DNA of 64,000 nt from Triops longicaudatus (GCA_022885665.1 JAGQDJ010000608.1:434001-498000); one strand, 5' to 3'. Positions 34,996 through 48,687 are shown, counted from the first letter of the stretch. Made by a program: numbers and translations. Notes: generated by a model from the sequence alone, not told the origin.

Positions 34996-37900
34996 ATGGC
35001 TCTGTTAAAAATATTCCCTACGCGTTGGTCTGACCGTAGTAATAGTAGTACAAGTTTAAAATCACATTCAGCGACAAACTTTACAACGAAACATAAAAAC
35101 GAAGGCCGTAACGGATCTTCATCTCTGCCGGATTTCACGCGAATAAATGCATCCAGAAGAAGACCCGAAAATGTGTCGCCCGATCCTTTAGGACGAAAGA
35201 AGGCCAAAAGCTGTTGCGGGGGAAGGTAAGCCTACTGTAAAATCCCGAGTCTTGTCCCTTGCCTCGTCAATAAGACGAGCTGTCATCACCATGCCACTGT
35301 GTCGTCACAGTATGCTAACGAACCTTGTTTATTTATCTTTGTATGAAATGGAGTCGTTTATTAAAGATTTCTTTCTAAATCTCTCAGAAAAAAAATTCTT
35401 TCTTACGCCAGTTTTGTTTGAAATACCAAGAAAAAAAGAAAAAGCGACATTCACAAGCGTTGATGTGTTCTGTCAAATTTTTCGTCTTGTCATGTCTCAG
35501 TGTTAAGCGAAAATCCGAGAAAATAAGGATTAGCTAATTATTCAATAGCTTTAATAGATATTCAGTACAGTGGATTTTTGGACATGTCATATTATCACGC
35601 CTAGAACTTACACGTGGCTTAAAGTTACAATAGGTGTGTATTGAAAAGGATTCTGAAGTGTGAGCATGGTGAATTTGGAGGAGAGAATTACGTGATAGAC
35701 AATGAGTAAACTCTGATTGTTTCTTAGGAAAACACGCATACACACACAAAAGAAAGTTTCTTGCGTGGACACTTATCTATTTTTCGATCATTCTTCCCAT
35801 GTCACAATCGCATGTTTGTAAACGTATCGAACGCCTCTGACAGATGCATTTTTAAAAAGGGGAAAAGTGAACGGACTTTTTTGACGAGAGGAATGACTCA
35901 CCCAAGCGCCCAACTGTAAGCATATGGTGTTGTTTGTGTCTTGAAGCGAAAAAGTAGAAATAAGTCATTTTTTGCCATTTCTTTGTTATGGGTCCTTTCG
36001 TTTACATAGTTTATAATGTTTGCAAGCGAGTTTTGCTACAAGGCAGCGATGTGAAAAACGTAGCGTTTCTTACAAACGAAAGTTGCGATGCATGTATTGT
36101 TACACATTGGGCTAAAAACCATAGAGAAATGTAAATAAATGCGGAGTGCATTTCGTGTGTACATGAATATTGACTAAAAATTTGAATGAAAAAAATTTGA
36201 ACTAACGAATGCAAAATATGGAATGTAAAGATGTTGTTCAAAATAAGTATTCTTTCACTGTCATTCAATTCTGGATATGCACCTCTCCGGTATCGGCAAA
36301 TAAGTGGGAAATGTTTTGAGTGTCTTTGAATAAGCGCTCCAAAATCAAAACTCCCAACATAAACTGTAGCAAGAGTAACAATATTGTTATCACTGGTTGT
36401 ATAGAATTTCGAGATATTTTCAAAAAAGCGCGCACTAAATTTGTAAAACTGACTCGAGGTTCTTCCACTTTTTATCAAGTGAATAAGTGAAGTGAACATT
36501 GACAGAACTTGTGCAGTTCATAACTGAAAAGGAAAATCTGATCGGAAAAGTAGTTTTCACGAAATATCTTAAAATTTTTTCTCGAAATATTGTAAATACC
36601 CGTTTTTTTATTTCACTTGTTTCCCTTATTTCCATTATTTCGTTTTACCATTATTTCCTCATTCGTTAGAAAAGTAGTAAAATTGAACCTAACAACATTT
36701 TTTGTGAGTTCTTATAAAAGGTGTCCTCGTCTTTTTTAGTAACAATTGCCAGCATTAACATTACTGTCGACATCGTTTATTGATATCGGAATAGGTTTCA
36801 AAATAACCTGAGACAAACCCCCATTTTTGTTCGCCTGTCCCAGAAATGTGTACACCAGTGCCTAAAATTGTTTCTCTAGTACTTTTTTTTCGTTAGATTA
36901 GACCTTGTACACTTTTTATGGCGGTAAATTATTGACAAAACTCTACAGAGTTTTGTAAAATTTTCGACTATAGTACAGTATTTGAAAAAAGTATCGTCCT
37001 TATGGAAGTGAAGGGGCAGCCTATAGGGCTGTGAATTTGACCTGACGTCAGATCCCCTTTCATTTTACGGTTCGGAGAAAAGGATTTTGTCAAATGTGCG
37101 TTTAGAATGGACTACTTAAAAATATCATGCTAAAGCGTAATCCTGAAGGAGTTGCAGACGTCAGTCTCATTTCCCAGGCCCATTGGACAGTTTTAGCTCA
37201 TAAGGTCGATATTAATTTCAAGTACTGTATATTTTGCTGTCGCGTTCCTAATTCAATTTCGAGGACGCATGTTCAGAAGTGAGCAGTCTTATACGTTGAG
37301 AATTAAGGCAGTGATCACATGAGACTCAGTTTGGGCGAGGTTTTGATCACACATCTCTCGCGTAAACCGCGGCTCCTCGATACGAAATCGCCCAAGGGAA
37401 GGATGTGGTGTTTTGAAGACTATTTTATATTCCGAGCAAGGAGTACCCGTTCTTATCATATTTGGCCCACACGGCTTCCAAATGATTATGGCCTTCTTTT
37501 TCTTCCTTTTTTTGTTTTTGTTTTGCTTTAACCTACCTCAACTCTTCAGCATAACCGGTTGAAGGCTTGGAAAGATGGGTTTGAAAATAAGAAAAAAATA
37601 ATCCATGAAATTGGAAACTCATACAGTATATCAACTTCGCAGAAATGGATGGAAGTAGGCAAGAACCATGTGAACTTGAAGCGTAACAGGGCTGCTGTAT
37701 TAATGACCAAAATTCCAATGGATCAACTACAAACTTGGCCTTTTGCCGAGTCTCGTGATGTAGTTTTCATTCTATCCCTTTTTTCTTTATTCCCATAACG
37801 GACCCGTTTTTTTAGTTGCATAACGGGAAATAAGCAGGGCGAGGAAGGTTTCTTATCACAAGGTTTATTTATATCCTCCAACAGCCACGAGACTTGACAT

Positions 37901-40900
37901 TCCCGTCGACGAGGATTCTAAATTTGTAACTGTCCAGATAACAAAACCAGTTATATTTTAATTCCAGTTTACGACCGTCTTTTAATTCCTAACCTGGTGA
38001 AAAAAATGAGTAGAAATACGAAAGAATTAGAGACGCAAAAGACTCACATGCCTGTGTTTATAGAGCGATTCTTACTGTGCTATCACGTGTGCAATCCTTG
38101 GTAGAAGGATGAATAACTTCGATGGTGTGTTCCAAGCTATAAGACATGCTTGGTTCACTGCCAGCAGAGCACGAGGTTTGGCTTACTTTTTTTGTGTGTT
38201 CCCCGAAAAGAAATTTTGGGCAAGTTGGGCAGTGTTGGACTTCACAGAGAACAAATCTATGCTTTGACACGGAAACCCGTCCATCCCGTGACTTCAGCCT
38301 AAAGTTTAAAGTCACTCAAGGAGGTCACGGGACACTTCCGCAGGCTAACGTGTTTGTCCACACGTTGCTTTTCTTTGTTGTTTGCCCCCCTATATGTTCC
38401 ATATGGGACCCTTTAGAAATCCCTTTTGCAAATGAAAGAACCGAAATTTCGTCTAGGTCACTGCTACACATCGAGAACTATTCCGGGTCATCGAACTAAC
38501 CAGATAAACGATCTACACTCAATTCCGGCTCGTTCGGATAGATTGAGATAACTAACGTACCATTTTTTCATCCATCACGCGGCTGCCTGCGCAAAGTGAC
38601 AGAAAATGCCTCACTTGGATTCTGCTTTTAGGCGTAGCCAAACGAGTTATTACTGTTTAATGGATCCTAATTAGCCATATTCCAGTGTGTTGAACAGTTA
38701 TGGAAAAATAAAAAAGAATCGCCTTTTGACTTATAATCTTACAAAATTTAAATGGAATTTAATCGTTAAATTACAGCTGCTTACACTATAAGCAGCTGTT
38801 AGAATATCCTGGGACAGCAAAAGTGCCGATTCTTAGATTCAATTGTTCCATGTTTAATTGAACCGAGTCAAATGGCGTGGCACGTCTTTTTTTTCTTTCT
38901 TTTTAAGAGTCGCAGACTGTGCCGTACAGTAAGGAACGTAGTTTTTGTTAATCCGCATAAGCTTATATTGTATTATGGTTTTAAGTTGTAAATAACACTA
39001 AATGTTACGAAGATATATGAAGAACAGACGACGAAATGTACTCTACCATTTCTTTAAGGTTATATAACTCTTAATTTCTTTAAGAGTGCAGACAACGAAA
39101 ATTGGGTTTCTTTAACGCTCCGCAGCTGTTAGTTCTTAAATTAGTTTTTGCAGGGTCCGCCAAAAGTCGTGGGACTCTTAAATTAGGCGTTAATGAAAAA
39201 AAAAACGTGGTGAATTTTGTTGACAAATGTTTTACATTGTAACACCATGACGCATCACAGTCCTATGTACAAAAGTGTATACGGAAAACAGAAACAAAGT
39301 TTGAAAAGTAATGTTGAGAACCAACAGGTGAATGTAAAGTTTGAACTATCAATGTCCATAATACTGTATTTTGGACAATGTTCTTTATCGATTCTGCTGC
39401 ACCAAGTGCATCTCTTGTTTATTTCTCTGATGCATATATGTAGGAAGTCTGTATCATAGGAACAGTGCTGATCAATAAACCCTATATCAACTAATGCAAA
39501 CTTAACTGGCAGAAATGTGTGATAAACCTAATTCCCGAATCGTGCCATGCTGCATCGGTTTTAAGACCAGCTTTGTGTGTTGCACTCGTCCCTGAGAATG
39601 TCTTAAGTTTTAGTTGTAAAGTAATAGGAATTCTCGTATGCCTGCGTTCATGGATATTGCTTTATTGCCCGTTGTGTTTCGCAATAGCCAGCATTATAAT
39701 GGTCTAAACCGGCGCCTCGTCGTATTTTCGGCTTTCTTTTTCTTTTTTAATATCCGGGAATGTCTAAACAGAGGACCCAGCTAACCGTAAATTCCTATCG
39801 AAAGAAGTTCGAAAAGCTTCTTAAGCAAAATTTTGACCTCGTCGCTGTAACTTTTGCTCTAGTAAAATGCAAAGATAAACAACCGCCTAGTCTCCGGTTT
39901 TGGTTCCCATGGGAAATATGTAAAGTACATGCAGTAGTACACAAAGTAACGCAAGTAACGAAGGGCGAAGAACTGAAAATTTTTCTTTTTCCTTTTCCTA
40001 TAAACAATAAATAGACTGTATTAGAAAAATTGTAAATTAGTTGAAAAAAATACCACGTTTAGGATTCCTATATACATAAAATAAGCTCTTCGCGTAAGCT
40101 TTTTACTGCTTCAAATTTCGGATTGTTTCCTTATGAGTTTCAATAGTTTCAGTAGTTTACGATAAACGGGGGTGCGTGTAGTTCTGTGGTTCAGGGGGTA
40201 TACGAACTTAAGCGATTTACACATAAATTACAGTTATACCGTATTCATATAGCCGTATATTTTTTTATAGTTGTACGTGAACTTAGCGGAATTAGTGCAT
40301 GGGGCACTCGCTAAAGAAAAGTTAGAAACTTTGTGCTACGCTTCTGAGAAATGAACATCGCTGCTTTTCCGTATATAACGTCAGTTGCCGTCAATACAGG
40401 GCAGCAGTGACAAATTGCACAATAGGTAGATGGACACCCTTTTTTTCTGCGGACCATGTTGAAACTACGTCTATCCAATACCCCCACTGTGGCCTCGTAC
40501 TTGATGAAGCTCCTCCCACACTTACGGTACTGGCGTCGGTGATGTCATAAAAGGGCTCGTGTAGCTTACATCATCTTGCCGGTATTTGTCCTATGACTTG
40601 ATGTAGATTAGCCGCCCAAATAGCTCCTAAGCTTCTAAAGACCTCGCTTTAAACGAAATAATAATTAGTTAGCGGTAAGAAACCTCGAATTAAAAGAAGT
40701 TTTAGCACCTCAGGGACTATTGACACACTCGTTCGGTATCAGGTGGCGAGACCTAATTGCAACATGAACTTGCTAGGTCCACGAGTATTATAACTTCGCA
40801 TTGATGTATTCTGTAACAAGTATACGTATAAAACCTATCCCGGGCACTTTAAATATTTATTTTGTGAAGAAGGGGGATTATGTTGCTTTCCTATTATTTG

Positions 40901-43900
40901 TGCTTTTTACCACCGTAATTTGAGACGAAAATGTGAGCTTCTTACTTTTTTCCTTTTTGCCCAATTCTTTTAGAACTAAACAATTTCGCGTCGTTCTTGA
41001 CGAAATACACTGGAGACAGAAAGCTAACAAGTGTTATCGGTTGGCTTGTTTATATTTTAGAGACCACAGTACCAGGAAAATAACAGCCAAAAAGTGTGAA
41101 ATGAAATCATAAAACTGTATTTAATACTCGGACCAAATGTCGAGTAAAGAATAAAAAGAAAATTAAAGAATGAAACTCATGCCCAGCTTTTTGGTATTCA
41201 TTTATGCATGTCCCGTTCTGGGTTGCACAGATGGAGATATTTTACAGTGAAAATGAAAGAAGAAAGCTTTTATTGTTCGCTCGTTTTAGGTTCTTAGTTT
41301 TTTCCTATTTCATTTTTCATTCCTAGAAGGCACATGATGGTAAGGTCGCCCAAGAAAAGTTTACGGTTTGGGTGTTGTATATTTTTATTTGCGACTGGTC
41401 GGAGTCCATAGAATATTCCTTCTTGCAAAACGCATGTGTCATACCCCTATTTATTTGCATTCGGTAGTTTGACGACATTGCTTACCCGTTAGGTACCTAC
41501 TTACTTTGGCTTCCATGTACTCTCGCTGGAGGCTTGATTGCCGTTACCGGGAAGGATTTAAACACCCTCCCCCATTTTCCGAAATACGGTCCCGTCCTAG
41601 GTTAGTACGTTACGAAACCGTACACTGCATTTTTGTTCGACGTCCCTGGACCTCTCCGTTATGTGAAGGTCGCGATGAAGTAGATACAGATCACTAGAAA
41701 TTGCCTCAATTTTCCCCATAAAAACGGAAACTGTTCCATTAGACCTTGGGCATAATTTGTGACGACGTTGTGTTGTTACCTTGAAACCGTCTTACATACG
41801 CTGCCCACGTGGTCACCTCGTGGGTTAACCAGTTTTCCATGCAGCCATCACCTCTTTTTTTTTTCAGGCGCCTTCATTGCGTTTGGTGAGGCGAAGTGCG
41901 TAAGACTCCTTTTGTACCACTGTTGGTTTCATTCTTCTTAGTTTTCTGTTCGCTTTATCCGGTTATTGCACCGTAAATGAGTGCACATGTCCTACTCCAT
42001 GTACTGCTTTGCATACACGCGAAAGAGGTGTGTCTTGGTGATAGGAATAAGCAGCCAATGGTTCACTTGGAAAAGTTTTAAAGGGAACTTGAAACTGGTC
42101 AACTTGTTTCTTGTTGCCAGGCCTTTTCGTAGTTTGTGCGTGAACAAGACTTTCTCAACCTCGAAGAAGAGTTGGGTGCTATGTCTTCGTGGACATAGGG
42201 CACCGTTTTCCGAGCTCTTGTTAGTAAACACTGCCCTTGATTCCGTGTGCTCTCTTTTGTGTTTTTGAAGCCTAGATCCCGTGAACATGAGAGACAAGAT
42301 TCGCGTGGTGCTTTTTCGAGAATGCGACACGCGCGGTCGGAAACTTCTCTTCGATTCCAAAACAGTTCACCGAGTATCCTTGGACGTCCTCAAAGGCCCC
42401 AATGCGCTCAACAGTCGTCGAGTCGTTGAAACACACGGAAATTACGGCTATGAGGTAAGAATGCTTTCCGTAAGCCTCTTGTAAACTTGGTCCGAAATTC
42501 CTGATGGATTTAGACAATTCGTTCATAGGACACATTGTTCCGAACTTATTGGACAACGGAAAATTACATTCGTTTTTATTTAACTTATGTCTTCGTGCTA
42601 CTGTTTTTTTTTTAGTTAAAGTTCGCTTTTCTTTTTTTTCTGTGTATGCTTATAGTAATTGAGGTATACGTAGCATGAAATTGAACTGGTCCGACAAGTC
42701 AACATTCAAAAGAGGAACTGGAAAAGGAGTGTGTCGGGTTTCGCATGCTGGATGTCCAGTGATTTTTTCACGGAGCAGCAATGAAATTCCACTGGGATGC
42801 CTACGTTGTCCAATAAAAGGACGGTCTGTGTTCCATTTCATTTTAGGAAATATAGATTGGATTCCGGTTAAGTTGGACTGGAGCAGCTGACCCATTTTTC
42901 TTGGTTAAGTTAGGCGAAACTGAAATAAACATCGATCATTATGTAATACGTTAAGTTGTGAACATCTTGTCTCAGACAGACGGTGTTCATTTGCGAAACA
43001 CAAATTACAAAGGAAAGTACTGATACACCTTAATAAAATGATCTTCTGTACGCGCGCTACCTTTAGTACGTTAAGAATTTCCATGCCTGGTACCCCCCAA
43101 TTTAAGTACACTCCTCTTGTCCGGTTATTTCATTCTTTTGATCAAAGTGGCTTTGATGGACCACGTCAGTTCTCTTTAGTGTGCTGAACCTGGATGAAAG
43201 AGAAATCGCTTTATTTTTTTTTTATTTTTTTCCCACGGATGCAATATATACTACTTAGATGTCTACTACAATGGACCTATTTAGTGCAGTAATAATTCCC
43301 TTAGACTGATTTTCGGGTAGCAGAGAATATCGCTTCTATTACTTAAGGCAATAACCTCACTTAGGGTGATGTTATGTAACCAAGATTAATGTTTACGTCA
43401 CTTCTGTAATACTTTTAAATGTTTTTATCTATTAAGTTTTTTTTTTTTTTACTCGGTGTCAAGAAACTCACATTTTCAGCATTATAGAGAATTCCTCTTT
43501 TTTTATTTTATTCAGTACAAACCCGCCCATTCAGATGTAGAAACTCTGGGTGAAATGGTGTTCGGTTCCGCTTCACTGAATTTCCAAGGCGACTGCCTTA
43601 AAATCCATGAATTGTCCTCCAATTCCCATTTTCCAGTCGAAGAAGCACTTATGGTGAGCAAAGTCTTTGTTGCACCATGGAGTGCTCAGTGCCAGTCGCC
43701 CAATAGGTAATAACTGCATATTTGCTGACGGAAAGAAGTTATTTCGAAAATTCTGGCGCCATGTTCTGAAGCTAATTTCTTTTTCCTGATCCAACGAGTA
43801 GCAGCACATCCAGTTGTCTTGCTTCATCTTCCAATACTTCGTTGAGCAGTGTGAAGGAGCAGAGGATTACATTGTCCCGAATGGAGAAGGGAACTGGTAC

Positions 43901-46900
43901 CCTTCAGAAAACGAAAACTCTGCTCAAGCTGCAAAGCGAAGACGACAGCGGCTACATGGGCGACGCGACGAACACGTCCGATGGAAGTTTAGCGAGTTTG
44001 AGGACCATGCCCAGCAGCTGCAACTTGGCGAACTCGAGCTCACACCGTCTCCATGGTAAAGTGATATGGAACTCTTTTGTTGATCGATGTTGGACTTCGG
44101 ACCTTTTTTTTTTATAGATTTTGTATTTTTATTTCTTGTCCGGACTTGTAAATTTTGTTATCTCTTTCCTTTGCATTTTTCGTCTCAGGTTCGTTGGCGA
44201 ACGTGAAATCATCAACAAGCTGGAACACTATGCCCAAGAATTACTTATCCAGTCCATATTCCCCAGGCAACAGCAAGAAAGCGGCATCAGATTCGTTATT
44301 ATCCAGTGATCGAGTTGCCAGTACTAAAGAGTTTGGAGGAGGCGGGGGACGAGTCGAATCGTCTTGCACATCGCTTAGCAATCGCAAACCTCGTTTGGGG
44401 TTGGCCGTCATCCTCAGCTTACGGGAAGACTTCGTGGACATCAAAAAGGAGTTTTTCCGTTTACCGCACGTGCTGGAGTGCATGTTGCAACGTCTGCAAG
44501 TCGATGTAGAAAATGCGTACTTGAATCGAAGGAAATTCGCGCATTTCATGACCGAAGCTATGGGTAACTTCCTCCAGGTAATGGGAGGGTAAAATAGAAT
44601 TTCGTGTTTGAATAGTTCTCAAATTCTGGCGAAAATGTTCATGAGATTGATATCGTGACGTTTTATAGAATATGAACAACTTTTTCCGCTCGCCATTGCT
44701 GGATTCCGTATGGCTTTCAATGGCTTCCGCCCATATGGACGAGAAACGAAAACTTGCCACGCAATTCTTGGAAGATTTTGCTGACTTGTTTGTCAAGACT
44801 GACACCAAGTTCACGAGCTTGTGAGTTCCTGTTAATTTCTTTTTACTTTTTGATAACCGTAAAAAAAAAAAGCTAAAGTAAACATGTATTTTTTGTTTTG
44901 TTTCGTTCAAAGCTTTTTTTCAACGTTGCTCACGGCGGTTTTAAGTCACCATATCGCATGGGTATCGACCATCGGGCCTGTCGAGCCTGACAATTTATTC
45001 TACAAAAGAGCCAGGTCTAAAAGCAAAAGCAGTTCCTTTTTGGGAGTACAGACAGTAATACGGGGCGAAAACAGTAGTTTGGTGCTCAAGCTCCTTCGCG
45101 TACTTTCGTATTTTATACGTAACAATCTGTGGTTGCGTGACCACTTTGTCGAGTCAGAAAAAACGTCACGGTCGGCACTGCAAAATCCCTGTCATAAGTA
45201 TGCAAGTTCCTTCGCGCACGAAGAATGGATCGTGATTGACAGTCCCAATCCGAGCCGCAAATCCTCCTTGAATGGGGCCAAGGAGAATATGGATCCTGCG
45301 CCAAGTTTTACGGTAACTCCACCGGACTCCAAAGTGGCTTTTCGCTTAGGCAATGAAGCGGAGAAATGTGAAAAATTACTGAAATCTTCACCGCGACAGA
45401 TCGTCCAGCGGAAGAACAACTTTTTGTCCAAATCTCATTCAGTGGAAGAATTTGTCTCTCGACAGCCACGACAACAGCAGTCAGGGGTCCCAAGTGCGAA
45501 CACGGACCCCGAAGCCTCGTATTCGCCGTTACTCCATTGGTCTTCCTCTAGTGATCCTTACATCAAAAAACGGAACAGGAGGCTCAGCGAGCCCGTGGAT
45601 GAACGGTTTCGGTATTTGCGCGACTACCGAAGCTTACGATTCAATTTCGAACGTCAGTGTCGAGCACTGGGCATTATTAATTGTCACGAAGGCAAGTCGG
45701 TGGACGATCGCGCAAAACTCGTGGGGGCAAGAGGGTTTTTTGACCAGTACGAAGATAAGAACAAGAGAAAAAGATCGAAATCCGTCAGCAAAGGCTCGAC
45801 GCCCATTTTATTAGAAGAAGAAGAGGAAGCAGTAGCTGAGTTTGCAAACAAACTGAAAGATGCTCGGTTTGATTCCAAAGACAGATCCGTTTTCGTAGTT
45901 GGAAGCGTCCCGGAGACTATTTTAGCTTTGAGGCTACGGAGTAGTAATAAGACGGAGATTTTGAAACCGTCGTTGTCTAGTCGATTGTTGGAGGTGCCAT
46001 TGGTGCGAAGCCATCATCCCACGGAAGAGAGGGACAGTTTGTACCACCTCATTGGAGCAGTGTCTCCTACCTACGTACCTGACCGAATCCTGCAAGGAGT
46101 TGTTTCCACAACCTGCCCTAATTTAGAAGAACTTATCGTTCATGATTTGAGAGCCCTGAAAGCTTGTGACAACACAAAAGAACCTCTATGTATCCTGGCT
46201 GACACAGACACATGGTAAGTTGTATAGACTTTTCCGTATTTTATGCGGTTTTTACGTGTTTCTGGACGCAATAGTATAGCGCTTCTCAAACCAGGCTAAA
46301 TTACCTAAAAGTAGGTATAAGTGACTTAAGTTTTGTTTGTGCAGCTTAAGTTGTGAAATTTTGGAATCTACACTTACTGGGTAATAAAGGTTTCCAAATC
46401 AGCCATATTAGAGTAACAGAGAAGGACGTTTGAGAAGCAGTGGCATAGCCCAACCGCATGCAACGACTTTTACTTCGTAATAAAGGGAAATTTGCAATGT
46501 TTGTGCTTTGTTACACTGAATTGATAATGAATTTGGACGTGTCAGATGTTCAGGCATGAGTTGTTTGGTTCATTGTTTGTTTTGTTTATTGCGTACAAGA
46601 TTATGTTAAATTCTTTCTTAAGGAAGGCAACTAGTTGTTTAAAATCAATTTTATTGTTTAAGGAAGGCAGTTAGCTGTTTAAAATCAATATTATATATTG
46701 TTCCCTTAGGGATATCAAGCTAGTTTCTTGTGGAACGCATGCAGACGGCTATATTGGTATGTCGCCGTCCGTAGCCAGCCTGATTGAATCAACGTATTAT
46801 CTATGGAAGGCGAGTGCGTCTCCAGCTATCGTAAGTTTTTGCATTTGGATTGTTTTTGTTAAGGAAAATTCAAGAATACAAGTTTTATTATGTGTAAAAT

Positions 46901-47135
46901 CGTCTCTTTTTTCGAATAGTGCTTACAGCGCATTGAGGCCAGTTTGAAATCGCTCTATCTGCAAAGTTTGCAAGTAGCCCAGTTTTTGCTCCAGTTGGAA
47001 GCACCGCCGTTATGTTCCATGGAAAAGCTGACCTCGTCTCTGCAAATCGATCTGAATGACGTGCCGTTGATCTTAGCTGCCGCTGCCCTACATACGCCTT
47101 GCTTGACAGAGATGTATGGCGTCAGCGTTCGATAG
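34996..47135 (+). CDS. FNIP: Folliculin-interacting protein (FNIP)
   Basis: Partner of folliculin. The FLCN-FNIP complex acts on lysosomes as a GAP for RagC/D in amino-acid and mTORC1 signalling, and FNIP binds AMPK and Hsp90. Nine exons fit in phase (1012 aa): 34996-35225, 42271-42454, 43516-43706, 43802-44055, 44189-44577, 44669-44820, 44913-46214, 46710-46830 and 46920-47135. The N-terminal longin part has KIRVVLFRECDTRGRKLLFD and DVETLGEMVFGS...LKIHELS. A Ser-rich linker (about 200-370) follows. The DENN-type part has FFRSPLLDSVWLSM, LLTAVLSHHIAWV, SPTYVPDRILQGV, LCILADTDTWDIKLVSC and IDLNDVPLILAAAALHTP. Exon 1 starts MALLKIFPTRWS, like FNIP1/2, and its phase fits acceptor 42270 rather than 42275. 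A single gene of the FNIP1/FNIP2 type is expected in invertebrates. Confidence 0.94.
35226..42270 (+). other. First intron of FNIP (about 7 kb)
   Basis: Donor GGAAG|gtaagc and acceptor tttgaag|CCTAG. It is mostly AT-rich. Open frames of note are 36011-36499 minus (162 codons), 37559-37798 plus and 39760-40014 plus, all without recognisable domains. A large first intron in an otherwise compact gene may hold enhancers, but no specific element is visible. Confidence 0.65.
42455..43515 (+). other. Second intron of FNIP
   Basis: About 1.06 kb. A 71-codon plus-strand open frame at 42675-42890 ends in a stop and is not phase-linked to the flanking exons. T-rich runs occur near 42605 and 43435. Confidence 0.65.
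46215..46709 (+). other. FNIP intron 7 with an internal tandem repeat
   Basis: GT donor after ACATG and acceptor cccttag|GGAT, phase 2. Two diverged copies of a 40-bp unit are found at 46620-46695. Confidence 0.75.
46620..46695. repeat. Diverged 40-bp tandem repeat
   Basis: AGGAAGGCAA starts at 46621 and AGGAAGGCAG at 46661. Both are followed by a TTAG/CTAG-TTGTTTAAAATCAAT-like core, giving period 40. Confidence 0.8.
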
Positions 47136-47389
47136 TAAAGCTGGCCCAAGACTGGATTTGGTTTGGAAAGGGATGAATACGCAGGCTCTTGTTGTACAAA
47201 GCATTTTATGCTGCATTTTTTGTAAATGATAGCTAGCTGGTGTACAGTTTTTATCAATTGTAAACAACGCAAACCATTGCAAAAGTTTTATTGGAGAGAA
47301 AAAAAGTATGACAGATAAGATACAAATTACACTTTTGACAACCAAGTGAATCTCGCTGTAACTTTTTTGGTTGTAAAGACTGAGAAAGC
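47136..47389. other. Convergent spacer between FNIP and MAD2
   Basis: 254 bp between the two stop codons. It carries the MAD2 poly(A) signal on the minus strand. I see no AATAAA for FNIP here, so its transcript may use a variant signal or run into the MAD2 3' end. Confidence 0.6.
47287..47292 (-). promoter_or_regulatory. Poly(A) signal AATAAA for MAD2
   Basis: TTTATT on the plus strand reads AATAAA on the minus strand, about 100 nt past the MAD2 stop codon. Confidence 0.7.
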
Positions 47390-48320
47390 TTAAACACCAG
47401 ATTTGTAGACTACAGAAGCTTGTACGTTATGCAAAGATGTGGAGAAACAACGAAGTTGGACTTCTTGGGGATTGGCGATGTGATAAGCGCTGTCTTCTTT
47501 CCAACTGTCAGGAGTATCGCAATCGGAGGCAGTGTAAACTTGAATATCGAACGAGCCTATAACACACAAAGAAATGCTGTGTATGTCAAAGGCAGATAAA
47601 GCTTTGCAGTGGGATAGGTTGATCGTATCACACGTTTTACTTACATGCAATATCCAGCAAAGGTAGGAAGCTGACACTGGCGGTTATTTGCCGCATAACT
47701 TCACGAATTTCTTTCTGAATCTCCTTTAAGTCTTTCTCACCCGTAGTCTTCGCACTAAAAATACATCTCAGTTGCTTCTAGTCGACTTTTACATTAGCGC
47801 TGGCGAATATTACCCTGTCTCTCCGGTGGTGCTGCTATTTTCCGACCTTATTTGGAATCCCCATCGTTCAATAGCTTCAAATGTAGTTGCATTTTTAAGA
47901 ACCACGACAATTTCCTTTACTCGACCTTGAGCGATCCATTCTGCAAGACATTTAAGTATTCAGCGATTAAATTGCCACAGGGCGGTTTCTATTATAGTGA
48001 TGTCAAGTTTACCTTGGATTTGTGGCAAAATGCTGTTTAAGTATTTCTTCAGATCTTCGGAAGTAGACATGTAGAGAACAATGCCATATTCTTTAGTTGG
48101 CTGAAAAGTTTCCGGAGGGTAGATACCACGCTGGTAAAGAATGTTATTGATACTATAATCTAAATAGGAGAGTAGACAATGAACAATAACAAGCACGTTC
48201 TGGATTACTCATGAAACGTTTTAGGGGTTGATAGTTACTTAAAAACTCTGTGACTATTTCGGAAGAGCCCTTGAGAGTTATAACATTGCGTGTAGTCTGT
48301 TGAGTAATGGTTGTTGTCAT
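47390..48320 (-). CDS. MAD2L1: Mitotic spindle assembly checkpoint protein MAD2 (HORMA domain)
   Basis: MAD2 converts from an open to a closed form at unattached kinetochores and sequesters CDC20, inhibiting the anaphase-promoting complex. Five exons fit in phase: 48239-48320, 48013-48159, 47847-47940, 47645-47754 and 47390-47556 (199 aa; human 205). Almost the whole protein is a HORMA domain. Landmarks are ITLKGSSEIVTEFL, SINNILYQRGIYPPETF, KYLNSILPQIQEWIAQG, AIERWGFQIRS, EIREVMRQITASVSFLPLL, CSFDIQVYT and EEVQLR-like EVQLRCFSTSLHNVQASVVY in the C-terminal safety belt. The start is the first Met before the conserved ITLKGS segment. The C terminus is a few residues shorter than in vertebrates. 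All introns are short (69-92 nt). The start codon lies 367 bp from a plus-strand candidate exon. Confidence 0.95.
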
Positions 48321-48687
48321 TTTGGCGTTGAATATTAAACTAGAGCGAAATTCACTTGACCGAATTTTGAATTTTGGGCCGTGTTGATGGTGTCTGTTAA
48401 AAGTCCTAGCTTCAGCTGTAACTCCCTCGCACAAGATGGCATGACAGTACCTTCGCGCGGACATTCGGAAAAATAATCCAGTTCAACTCGCACGAGCTGC
48501 TCCCCGGGCCGGTGCAGGGTCGCCCACTTCACGGCATACGTCAAATGCCTGCCAGCTGTAGTGGTTAGCAGGGTCCAGTTCTTGGTGTTAGTCCTGTGAG
48601 TACTCCCGAATTTATCCAGTGATATCTGTGTTACGAATCGTCATCCAGTGCATGAAGTAACTTAAAGTGAAACCCACAAGGATAACT
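48321..48687. promoter_or_regulatory. Probable divergent promoter region, MAD2 / candidate gene
   Basis: 367 bp between the MAD2 start and an ATG pointing the other way. The region is GC-richer than its surroundings around 48420-48550. Promoter function is inferred from layout. Confidence 0.4.
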
